Origin: Areca catechu
Taxonomy: Eukaryota > Streptophyta > Magnoliopsida > Arecales > Arecaceae
Direction of reading: 5' to 3'
Length of the DNA stretch: 64,000 bases
NCBI GenBank assembly: GCA_021397845.1
Contig: CM038049.1
Location: 107,662,877 to 107,726,876 of the forward strand
Positions 36,502-45,958 of this stretch are shown here, piece by piece. Below the pieces are notes generated by a model. It ran no database searches. It was not told where the DNA came from and worked only from the letters and a program-made list of their open reading frames with translations. Position numbers and translations under genes: made by a program. How positions within the stretch are numbered: the first letter of the stretch is position 1; each line of letters starts with the position of its first letter.

Positions 36502-37378
36502 CCAAGAACAAAAACACAAAGAAAAATAAGACACCAGTCTGGAAGCAATTCAGCAGAGTTTTTTATTTCATAAAAAAAGTTGCTTACAAGAGGGGGAGAC
36601 GTGGGGGATTTATAGAGTTCCCCATGCACTCTCCTATCTGAATTACAAGTCCTCTCCCAACCATGAAAGGATTACAAAACCCATACAAAGTAGAAATCCT
36701 ATCCCAACAAGGCTAAGCTTTGACTAGTCTTCTTTCTTCTTCACTTAGTCTTGGACCAAGTCAACAAAGTGGGGACGCCTCATTCCTTTGGGTGTGTGGG
36801 CTTTGGGGCAGCACGGAGAGCTCAACCATGGGTCAAGGGCGCATGGGCTTGGGCCTCCTGGAAGCTGGGGCACCTAGTCCCCTAGGCTGGCATATTCCTG
36901 GTATCAAAAGGGAATCTTGGTTCTTCATGCTTGGGCTTACTTTCTGGGCTAGGAATTTTAAGGCCTGGAGTGCTGGAATAACCTAGAAAACATGGGCTCC
37001 TGGCATATGGAATATTCTGGAAGCATTTGGAGGGAATCTGGCATCTAAAATGGCATTTGGAGGGCATTTAGGGCTCCTAGGTGTCAATTGAGCTCCCATA
37101 AGCTGATGTAATTGCCTCTCGCTCCTGAATAAGGCCTGGTGGAACTTCAAAATAGTGTAACCTCCTCCCTGGTATAAAAAGTGGACTCATACTAGACTCA
37201 TCCTGATGTACAAGACTCAACATACTGGACTAGGTCAAGACAAATCAACTAGTCTCACCTTATTACAACTCAATCTTACTTTCTTACAAAATTGAGACAC
37301 ATGACTAAAGTCCTAAAAGTTTAATTAGTAAACCATATGGGATCCAGTAATCTGTATTTGATCCTGGTGTTCCCACCA
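36502..37378 (-). repeat. 5' LTR of element B, right part
   Basis: Continues the LTR interrupted at 26600 and matches 21780-22660. Ends TTCCCACCA at 37378. A minus-strand TATA-like region lies at about 36605-36615. Confidence 0.82.
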
Positions 37379-37422
37379 CAAGGGGCAAAGCCTTACTCTG
37401 AATGGCAGCCTATCAGTAGTGA

Positions 37423-37675
37423 CTCGCATACTATTCCAACTCCCGCGTGAGGCCTAAGGTGTTCCCCCCAAGCGACCTTGCGCTCAGGCGAGTGGAAGCA
37501 TCCCAACGGGTGATGCGGGAAACTCTCCCCGAATAGGAAGGGTCCTTACCAAGTGATCGAAGCCTTGTTGGGCAGGGCCTACTACCTCACCAGGCTCGAC
37601 GGCATCCACTTCACACGAACCTTGAATGCCAGCAACTTGAGGATGTACCACCAAAAACGTAATGCTCTTCCATAA
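37423..37675 (+). pseudogene. Integrase C-terminal remnant of element E
   Basis: One frame gives SNSRVRPKVF then DLALRRVEASQ. After a frameshift near 37510 another gives KLSPNRKGPYQVIEALLGRA, LTRLDGIHFTRT and NASNLRMYH, ending at TAA 37673-37675. This block (GKLSPNWxGPY...RTWNxxNLRMYY type) is typical of the integrase C-terminus of Tat/Athila-group Ty3/gypsy elements. It is a short, frameshifted relic. Confidence 0.75.
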
Positions 37676-37744
37676 TAAATTCAAGTTCCTTTTTGGTGCA
37701 ATCTTGTTTTTCACCTGTGCAGGAACTCATCTGCCCTACTTCAA

Positions 37745-38463
37745 GCCAGGTGTCACAGCGCCCTACACCAAGGCCAGAAAACTTCTAAAGCCTTGCACTA
37801 AAGCTGGGAGCCACAGTGCCCAGCATCAAAGCCAAAAAACTTCTGAAGTCCTGCACCAATGCTAGGAGGCACAACGTTCTGCACCAAAGTCGGGAGCCAC
37901 AGTGGCCGCACCAAAGTCGAGAGCCATAGTGCCCTGCACCAAAGCTAGGATCCACAACACCTCGCACCAAAGCCGGGAGCCACAGCGCCCCACACCAAAG
38001 CCGGGCATGCCATAGTGCCCCATACCAAAGCTGGGAAACATTTGAAGCCCCGCACTCAAGCTGGAGCCACAGCACCCCACACCAAAGCCGATGAGCCACA
38101 GTGCCCTGCACCAAAGCTGGGATACTTTCGAAGCCCCGCACTTAAGCCGGGAGCCACAGCACCCCGCACCAAAGCCGGGAGAGCCAAGGCACCCCGCACC
38201 AAAGTCAGGAGAGCAATAGTGCCCCGCACCAAAGCCAGGAAACTTTCAAAGCCCCCCACTTAAGCCAGGAGCCATAGCACACGACACTCAAGCCTGGAGC
38301 TGCATCACATCGCACTAAAGCTGGGAAGACTCTGAAGCCCTGCACTAAAGTTACGGGATGCCTTCGAACCCCTGCACTCAAGCACCAGAGCCTCAGCACC
38401 CCGCATCAAACCCCAGAGACTCCCAAAGTCCAACACTTCAAGTCCGAAAACTTGTGAAGCCCG
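37745..38463 (+). repeat. Degenerate ~28-bp tandem array in the tail of element E
   Basis: More than twenty imperfect units of the type GCACCAAAGCCGGGAGCCAC, spaced about 27-40 bases apart, with drift and deletions. Long open frames on both strands here (for example 38015-38263 plus and 37785-38141 minus) are by-products of the repeat. The array is broken by Angela copy 3, and a last unit-like GCACTC lies at 48395. Confidence 0.85.
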
Positions 38464-40897
38464 TGAAAGGATTATGCCCTATAAGCCAATATCTGTATCT
38501 CCCAGACCATTGTAAATTGACAAATTAATAAAGGCAATAATTTTTTCATCATTCGCTGTGTCATTATATGATGAACCCCATAGATTAGGGCTATGGTTGT
38601 AGGGCTATGATGAGATCATACCAGTGAGATCTAAGGCCTTAAAACCCTAATCTAGAATATTCCTAGTCATAGGAACCCTGAGTTGGGGATCAGGGTTTTC
38701 CGGTAAGACTGGCACATCCTATGTATGCTGAAAAGGGTGACTGCTCTCACAGTCATTTGTGTAGGACACTAATACAAGGATGTGGGTGCTCATTAGTGAA
38801 TGAGTTCACTGAATAGATCCAGTTTGAGAACATCTAATGGAGCCTTAGCTGTATGTCAATAGATGTTTCACATAGTGGGAGTTGTGCAAGTAGTCCTATG
38901 ACCTGAGACTGCCATAATACCTTATGTACATGAACCCATGCTTTGGTTCAATCTCAATCATGACACTAGGTCATGCACGAGGTTGATGCTGGGTATGGTG
39001 AATTGTATATGAAGGTAATGAGTAGGTCAACAAGGAATTGATCACTCCTAGTAGGAGGAGATTGCATCCAGCCAAATTAGGTCAGATGATGATTCAGAAA
39101 ATCTTTGATCAAAGTACAGATATTAGAAATGATTTCTAATATCGAATTAATTGAATCATTAGTGTATGACTGAGCTGGGAATGAGTATAAACTGGATTTG
39201 ACATGATTCCATATCCATAGTTATATTCGGGATGCAAGATGATTGAAGGATCGAATTGTACGGGAACTTTCCACTGAAGGGTAGTTTTGGAATTACACCA
39301 GAATTTCCATATCTTCCGGGTAGACATGACACGTTGCTAGACGTCAATCTTGTCTTGTGGGTTGATCAAATTAAATGGTTTAATTGGATCACTAATTAGG
39401 AGGAGTCCTAATTGACTGACTCGAGTTAGCTCGATTTGACCTAAATCGATTAGAATGAGTTCTGATCAGATTAGGTCAACTTGCACTCGGACCCACTGCT
39501 GGCTAAGTATGGAACCCAATGGGTCACACACTTAGGATAGATAATCAAGGATTTAATTTGGAATTAAATCTCGTTTGCAGATGAACACACTAGCATGTGT
39601 TGCAAACCATGACTTCTACTTGAATCGGATTCGAGTTAGGGTTCCGATTTGGTCTTTTTTAGATCCAAATTCATTCCGGTTTGAATCTAATTGAAGATAC
39701 AAAATGTTGGGCTAACTATAGGCTAGCAATTGGGCTAACCTAAGAGGCTAAACCCCTTTCCCACATCGCCTAAAACCCCTCCCCCTCTCTTCCCACGCGC
39801 GCGTGCAAGGAGAAGAGTCCACACGCGCGTGGACTCTTCCAAGACGCGTCTTTGCATGAAAAGAAAGAAAAAACACCGGTGATTTTTTGAAGAGGCGTGG
39901 AAGAGAGTCCACCTAGGCGTGGACTCTCCAAAAAGAAAAAAAAAAAAAAAAAAATACCGTGGAAAAGAAGAGAAAAACACCGAAGGGGCGCGACTCTTTT
40001 TTCTGCGCGCACCCTTCTGTGTTTTTCACGATCTTTCTTCGCGTCTTCCCATCCCAAAGGCCGTGAGATTAATCCCAAGGGCCGTGAGATTAAGAGAGAA
40101 GACGTGAGAAGGGAGAGAGGGACGTGAGAGGATTTTTCAGAAGGAGAAGGCGCCTCTCTGTCGCCTATTTAAGAAGAAGGCTTCACCGTAAAAATTCATT
40201 CCAGATTTTCTACGGCGAAGCCTTGCTTCTCTTTCCTTCTCCCTCTCCAGAAGATTGTTTCCCCCTCCTCTCTTTCCTCTTTGATTCCTTTACAGAGCCT
40301 AGGCTCTGTCGAATCTCAGAACAGAAGGAGAGTCAGAGAGAGAAACTCTCCGACGGTAAAGGAAGAAGGCGCCTCTTTTCCTTCTTTCTTACATTAAGAC
40401 AACTTTGTCTTAATTTTCTTCTCCCTCCAAGACAAGCCTTGTCTCACTTTAGGACAAGGGCTTATTCTTAAGACAAGAGTGTCTTAAGGGGCCAAAGTTG
40501 CTAAAAACTAGGAGAAGAGTAAGAGAGAAAGTTTTGGTCCCCGTTTGGCTAGAGGAGTCCTAGCCAATAGCTCATATATCAAGTTCTTGGGGTAGAACTT
40601 GATTGGAAGGAACCCAATTGAGGAGTCACTGTCTTGATCATCTGCCTGTGTGGATCACCATCGGAGGGCGGACAAGTGGACGCCTGGTGTGTTCAAAAGG
40701 TTACCCTATTTGGAGTTTATTTCTACATCAGATTGGATATAGCGATCTGAGGTTAGTATCTAAACTGTGTTTAAATTTGGACATGCATGTAGTCATAAGT
40801 TTTAATTGCTAATAAGGAGATTTTGGGATTAGGGTTCGGACCTGATTTCATAAAGTTTTTGAAATCCACACTTCCGCACTGGTCACCGATCCCTACA
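38464..40897 (+). repeat. 5' LTR of Angela copy 3
   Basis: 2434 bp, from TGAAAGG to CCCTACA. The GC hairpin at 39814-39837 has slightly imperfect arms, and an A-rich run lies at about 39929-39954. U5 holds the AAGACA/TGTCTT inverted repeats. Confidence 0.96.
40166..40172 (+). promoter_or_regulatory. TATA-like box in LTR of copy 3
   Basis: TATTTAA in the context CGCCTATTTAAGAAG, downstream of the GC-rich hairpins and upstream of the AAGACAAG repeats. The same box is at 2880 and 28291 in the other 5' LTRs. It is the best candidate for the transcription start region. Confidence 0.55.
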
Positions 40898-40898
40898 G

Positions 40899-40910
40899 TT
40901 GTATCAGAGC
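40899..40910 (+). other. Primer-binding site, copy 3
   Basis: TTGTATCAGAGC, one mismatch from the canonical site seen in copies 1 and 2. Confidence 0.88.
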
Positions 40911-41555
40911 ATCCTTATTAGGATTAAAACTTATGAAGTTCAATTCATGATGTAGTATCATGTTAAAGTTTTTATATTGATGCACAGTGCATGTCTTTGA
41001 TTGAACATGAGTTTGATGATTGCCACCAGTTATGGTTTTCCACTGAAACCCTAATTGTCTTAGAGATATGATTAGCCCTGGAGCCATCATACTGAAATAA
41101 GGTTGCCCTGGCATAATGGTGTATCCATTATGTGGTAAATGGTTGTCCTAGTATGATGGCACACATTTCACATATTTGCTTAGTTTAAAGCATGTATTAA
41201 TATATGTGATAGATTTTAATTGAATGTGCTGGCATTGCATGAACCCCTCTTAAAATTATATTAAGTGGTAGTATAGTTAACCGATAAGCATTATTAGTCA
41301 TGATGGATAATTAGTCATTTCGGTGTCTAGAAAGGTGGTTCTGGGAAGGTAAAGGGAATCGTGGTTTCTAATTGGTTCCGTTGACTGACCTGGCCAATTT
41401 TAAATTGGTGTCTAGGAAAGCAACGGGGGGACCCCCACATCTCTTCCACTAGCCTGGCCGATCTGATTGATTCAATTCTTGACTAACATGCTTGGTGTTA
41501 AAATACTATTATTGGCCTTCCTTCATGATAGGTCATCATTGTGTTACGATCTATA

Positions 41556-41873
41556 CTAGGTTTGTTGTGTACACACAAGACCTAATATGGTGACTAACAT
41601 AATTTTTGGCCTAATACAATTATTTGTTTATGGCATGATTTAAAGTAATATTTTGTTGTGTACACACAAGGGTATTACTATTAAAGTCATGACTATATGG
41701 CTGTGAAGGGTCTTACTTAACTAAAATATTATAGTTTGTTGTGTATACACAAGGCTATTAATATTTTAGAGGCCGAGATAAGTTGAGAATTGTACAGGTT
41801 ACAATTGGAAAGAGTTTTCCTACCTATGAACTTATATAAGATTTGTTGTGTACACACAAGGTCTTTTATAAGG
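41556..41873 (+). promoter_or_regulatory. Four-hairpin array in the Angela leader, copy 3
   Basis: Apical motifs at 41561-41579, 41652-41670, 41735-41753 (TATA variant) and 41842-41860, each with its own complementary arms. All four are kept unchanged in the youngest element. Confidence 0.62.
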
Positions 41874-42053
41874 GATTGGGATCTCAACCCCACTAAGAAA
41901 GATCAATTAAGATTTTCTCGATCATCATATAGAGGGTTATGATGCTCGATAAAATAGTGGGAGACATAATTAAATTAAAGTCCTAATTTAATTATGTGTT
42001 GTCATTTCATGGTTGTTTGCTTATGTTTTCGTTCTTTGTTTAAATGTAGATAA

Positions 42054-45000
42054 ATGGCCTCTTCACTCTCACTCCGTAGTATTTTAGATGCCAACAAATT
42101 GACTGGGCCTAATTATGTTGATTGGCTGAGAAATTTGAAAATAGTACTCAGTCAAGAAAGAATTTCCTATATTCTTGATACCCCAATTTTGGAACCACCA
42201 AGGGAAGATGCCTCGCAAGAGGAGAAGACCACATATAATATGTGGAAAAATGACTCACTTACTGTCAAATGTGTTATGCTTGCCTCTATGACTAACGAGT
42301 TGCAGAGGCAGCATGATAGCATGGATACTAACTCCATACTGCTAAATTTAAAAGAGCTTTATGGAGAACACAGTAGAACTGCTAGATATGAAATATCTAA
42401 GCAGTTGTTCCGTGCAAGGATGACAGAAGGTACATTAGTGCAAGACCATGTATTAAAGATAATTGATCTAATCACTCGATTAGGTCAATTAGGTTTTGTA
42501 ATGGATGGGGAGTTGAATCAAGACTTGATCTTGCAATCACTCCCAGAGTCATTTTCACAGTTTGTTCTTAATTACCATATGAACAAACTTAATTCTTCCT
42601 TGCCTGAGCTGTTGAATATGTTGAAAACAGCAGAGAGCCATGTAAAGAAAAATAAGGCTCCAGTTCTTCTTGTTGATAAGAAGAAGACAGGCAAAAGGGG
42701 TTCCAATAAGAGGATGAATCCCAAAGGGGGCATTAAGAAGAAGAAAGGAAAGAAGGCCTCCGGACAGATGACCTGCTTTCATTGTGGCAAGCCGGGTCAT
42801 TGGAAAAGAAACTACAAGGTTTACCTTGCAAGTTTGAAGCCTGGTGCATCAGAGGCACCAAAAGGTATGAAAGAAGTTCATACAATTTTGTCATTGGATT
42901 CTTCCATTTCAAATACTTGGGTGTTGGATACCGCCTGTGGTCATAACATCTGCAAATCATTGCAGGGACTTCAGGGGCTTAAAGTATTGAAGGAAGGTAA
43001 CTTTGAACTCTACGGTGCTGGAGGGGACCCCATCCAAGCAGAAGCTGTAGGGACTTATGTTTTGAAGTTACCTTCAGGGAAGATCTTGGAGCTAAGGAAT
43101 TGTTACTATATGCCAAAAATCATTAGAAATATCATATCTGTACCCTTGTTACTTAAACAAGGATATACTATGAATGTAATGAGCAGTGGCTGCTCAATTT
43201 CTTTATCTAATGAAATTATATGTTATGGCATATTCTGCAATGGTCTCTTAACTCTTTCCACTAATGACAATGTTTTTCATGTTTCTAACAAACGGAAAAG
43301 AGATGATGTTAACAATACCTTACTTTGGCATTGTCGACTTGGACATATTAGTGAGACTAGGATTAACAAGTTGTACAAAGAAAATTTCTTTGATCCTTAT
43401 GACTATGAGTCATTAGGAACTTGTGAATCATGTCTCATGGGTAAGATGACCAAGACTCCATTTAGTGGACATGGAGAAAGGACAAAAGAGTTATTAGGAC
43501 TCATACACACAGATGTATGTGGGCCTATGACAACTCAAGCCTATGGTGGATACTCATACTTCATCACATTTACTGATGATTTTTCAAGGTATGGATTTGT
43601 GTATCTAATGAAACATAAGTCCGATGCTTTTGAAAAATTTTTAGAGTATCAAAGTATGGTAGAGAAACAGACAGGAAAAAGTATAAAGATCCTCCGATCA
43701 GATAGAGGAGGTGAATACTTACCCACTGAGTTTCTTGATCACCTTAAAGATAAGGGGATCATCTCTGAATGGACTCCTCCTTACACACCACAATTAAATG
43801 GTGTTGCTGAAAGGAGGAATCGTACTTTATTGGATATGGTACGGTCCATGATGTGCTTCACGGAGTTACCTTTTTCTTTCTGGGGATATGCTTTGGAAAC
43901 AGCAACTCATATCTTGAATAGAGTACCATCTAAAACTGTCTCTAGCACTCCATATGAATTATGGAGAAGCAAGAAGCCCAATCTTAAGTATATTAAGATA
44001 TGGGGATGTCCAGCCTATGTAAAAAGGAATTTTGGACATAAACTAGATGCTAGAGCAGACAAATGTCTATTTATCAGATATCCTAGAGATAGTATAGGAT
44101 ATGTGTTCTACCACCCTACTGAACAAAAGGTTTTGGTCAGTAGGCATGCCACTTTTATGGAAAAGGAATTTATCCTACAAAAGGGCACTGGTAGAAATAT
44201 CGAACTTAATGAGATTCAACAAATAGACACTTCTCAGTCAAGTAACAACATAGTTAATATAGAACCTGAACACACTCTTATCCGTAGGTCTGATAGGGTG
44301 CGACAGGCACCTGAGAGGTATGGGTTCATAATTGAAAATAATGAAGCCCAAATCATTCAAAATGATGAGCCTCTAACCTATACGGAAGCAGTCATGAGTA
44401 GAGACTCAGACAAATGGCTGGAAGCCATGAGATCCGAGATGGACTCCATGTATGTCAACCAAGTATGGTCTTTGGTTGATGCACCAGAGGGTATTAACCC
44501 TATTGGGTGTAAATGGGTCTATAAAAGGAAGATTGGGGCAGATGGCCAAGTTGAAACTTATAAAGCCAGATTGGTGGCTAAGGGTTTCAGACAAAAACAG
44601 GGAATAGATTATGATGAAACATTTTCCCCTGTTGCCATGCTCAAATCCATTCGGATTATACTTGCTATAGCAGCATATCATGATTATGAGATCTGGCAAA
44701 TGGATGTAAAAACTGCATTCCTCAATGGTTTCCTTGAGGAAGAGGTTTATATGTCACAACCAGAAGGTTTTGTCTTGGAGACTAAACCTAATCAGGTATG
44801 TAGGCTAAAGAAATCCATTTATGGATTAAAGCAAGCATCCAGGAGTTGGAACATCCGATTTGATAAAACAGTCAAAGAATTTGATTTTTTCAAAAATGAG
44901 GATGAACCTTGTGTGTACAAGAAGACTAGTGGGAATGCCATAGTTTTCTTAGTTCTATATGTTGATGATATACTTATTATTGGGAATGATATCCCAATGT

Positions 45001-45944
45001 TACAATCAGTCAAAGTGTGGTTATCGAAACAGTTTTCCATGAAAGACTTGGGAGAAGCATCCTATATACTGGGTATAAAGATCTATAGAGATAGATCAAG
45101 AAGGATGCTTGGCTTGTCCCAGTCTAGGTACATTGACCAGGTGCTAAAGAGATTTGGCATGGAGGAAAGTAAAAGAGGTTACTTACCTATTGGTCATGGC
45201 ATACGTCTTTCTAAGAGGATGTCTCCTAAGACACCTGAAGAAAGAAATAGAATGAGTTCTATACCTTATGCTTCGGCTATAGGGTCGATTATGTATGCTA
45301 TGTTATGTACCAGGCCTGATGTGGCATATGCCTTGGGTGTAGCCAGTAGATTTCAGGCTGATCCAGGAGAAGATCACTGGAAGGCTGTGAAAAATATTCT
45401 TAAGTACCTGAGAAGGACTAAGGGTATTTTTTTTATATACGGAGGATCTGATCTTAAACTAGAAGCCTATTCAGACTCTAGTTTTCAATCAGACCCAGAT
45501 GATAGTAAATCCATTTCAGGGTATGTCTTTACTTTGAATGGTGGAGCAGTAAGTTGGAAGAGCACTAAACAGCAGACTGTAGCTGACTCAACTACCGAGG
45601 CAGAGTACATAGCTGTCAGTGAAGCCGCCAAGGAAGCTATCTGGATGAAGAAATTCATCACAGAGTTGGGAGTAGTTCCTGAGATTGAGAACCCGGTGCC
45701 ACTCTATTGTGATAACACTGGAGCAGTTGCTCAAGCTAAGGAACCGAGAGCCCATCACAAGTCCAAGCACATTCTGAGACGCTTCCATCTTGTCCGAGAG
45801 ATAATCAAAAGACAAGAAGTCTGCATCAATAGAGTAGATACAAAGAACAACATAGCAGATCCGTTCACTAAGGCTCTACCACAGCGGGAGTTTGATCGCC
45901 ACCGCGATTGTATGGGGTTAAAGAATAAGAGCGATTGGCTTTAG
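42054..45944 (+). CDS. Copia gag-pol polyprotein, Angela copy 3
   Basis: 1296 residues in one frame. Gag is about 1-235. The zinc knuckle has C241, C244 and H249, but the fourth ligand is Tyr254 (codon 42813-42815) where copies 1 and 2 have Cys. Protease is around D292-T293-A294 (Ala instead of the usual Gly). The integrase zinc site is H426/H431/C457/C460 and the catalytic triad D487, D550, E586 (D,D35E). The integrase tail reads FIRYP at 673-677 where copies 1 and 2 have FMGYP. RT has D884 and YVDD 969-972. RNase H has D1141, E1184, D1220. The order integrase before RT defines Ty1/copia. The start ATG follows the 1.15 kb leader and aligns in all three copies. It would make capsids and copy and integrate the element. 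The Tyr254 and Arg675 changes may make it defective. Confidence 0.96.
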   Translation: MASSLSLRSILDANKLTGPNYVDWLRNLKIVLSQERISYILDTPILEPPREDASQEEKTTYNMWKNDSLTVKCVMLASMTNELQRQHDSMDTNSILLNLKELYGEHSRTARYEISKQLFRARMTEGTLVQDHVLKIIDLITRLGQLGFVMDGELNQDLILQSLPESFSQFVLNYHMNKLNSSLPELLNMLKTAESHVKKNKAPVLLVDKKKTGKRGSNKRMNPKGGIKKKKGKKASGQMTCFHCGKPGHWKRNYKVYLASLKPGASEAPKGMKEVHTILSLDSSISNTWVLDTACGHNICKSLQGLQGLKVLKEGNFELYGAGGDPIQAEAVGTYVLKLPSGKILELRNCYYMPKIIRNIISVPLLLKQGYTMNVMSSGCSISLSNEIICYGIFCNGLLTLSTNDNVFHVSNKRKRDDVNNTLLWHCRLGHISETRINKLYKENFFDPYDYESLGTCESCLMGKMTKTPFSGHGERTKELLGLIHTDVCGPMTTQAYGGYSYFITFTDDFSRYGFVYLMKHKSDAFEKFLEYQSMVEKQTGKSIKILRSDRGGEYLPTEFLDHLKDKGIISEWTPPYTPQLNGVAERRNRTLLDMVRSMMCFTELPFSFWGYALETATHILNRVPSKTVSSTPYELWRSKKPNLKYIKIWGCPAYVKRNFGHKLDARADKCLFIRYPRDSIGYVFYHPTEQKVLVSRHATFMEKEFILQKGTGRNIELNEIQQIDTSQSSNNIVNIEPEHTLIRRSDRVRQAPERYGFIIENNEAQIIQNDEPLTYTEAVMSRDSDKWLEAMRSEMDSMYVNQVWSLVDAPEGINPIGCKWVYKRKIGADGQVETYKARLVAKGFRQKQGIDYDETFSPVAMLKSIRIILAIAAYHDYEIWQMDVKTAFLNGFLEEEVYMSQPEGFVLETKPNQVCRLKKSIYGLKQASRSWNIRFDKTVKEFDFFKNEDEPCVYKKTSGNAIVFLVLYVDDILIIGNDIPMLQSVKVWLSKQFSMKDLGEASYILGIKIYRDRSRRMLGLSQSRYIDQVLKRFGMEESKRGYLPIGHGIRLSKRMSPKTPEERNRMSSIPYASAIGSIMYAMLCTRPDVAYALGVASRFQADPGEDHWKAVKNILKYLRRTKGIFFIYGGSDLKLEAYSDSSFQSDPDDSKSISGYVFTLNGGAVSWKSTKQQTVADSTTEAEYIAVSEAAKEAIWMKKFITELGVVPEIENPVPLYCDNTGAVAQAKEPRAHHKSKHILRRFHLVREIIKRQEVCINRVDTKNNIADPFTKALPQREFDRHRDCMGLKNKSDWL

Positions 45945-45947
45945 TGC

Positions 45948-45958
45948 AAGTGGGAGAT
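45948..45958 (+). other. Polypurine tract, copy 3
   Basis: AAGTGGGAGAT directly before the 3' LTR and just after the gag-pol stop. Confidence 0.85.

Larger units (their letters stand above)
21600..37378 (-). mobile_element. Element B: non-autonomous chromovirus-like element, split by Angela copy 2
   Basis: Same layout as A: 3' LTR (truncated) 21600-22660, integrase C-terminus plus chromodomain 22745-23215, gag-like remnant 23510-24970, leader, degenerate PBS 25951-25962, and 5' LTR in two parts, 25966-26600 and 36502-37378. Angela copy 2 sits between the two LTR parts. The left LTR was hit by element A, and its outer part is gone. B itself lies in the pol remnant of element E: its right edge abuts E sequence starting caagg. 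Confidence 0.8.
37379..38463 (+). mobile_element. Element E: fragment of a Tat-like Ty3/gypsy retrotransposon
   Basis: Plus-strand end of pol followed by a tandem-repeat tail, the arrangement known for Tat-lineage elements. It is the oldest layer here: element B abuts it on the left, Angela copy 3 interrupts it at 38463, it resumes at 48395-48565, and after element D it continues at 63970. The upstream pol and both LTRs are not in the window or not recognisable. Confidence 0.65.

Noticed and set aside
37785..38263. Open frames on both strands as repeat proteins
   Set aside because: They follow from the ~28-base tandem array lacking stop codons; the array is degenerate DNA repeat.
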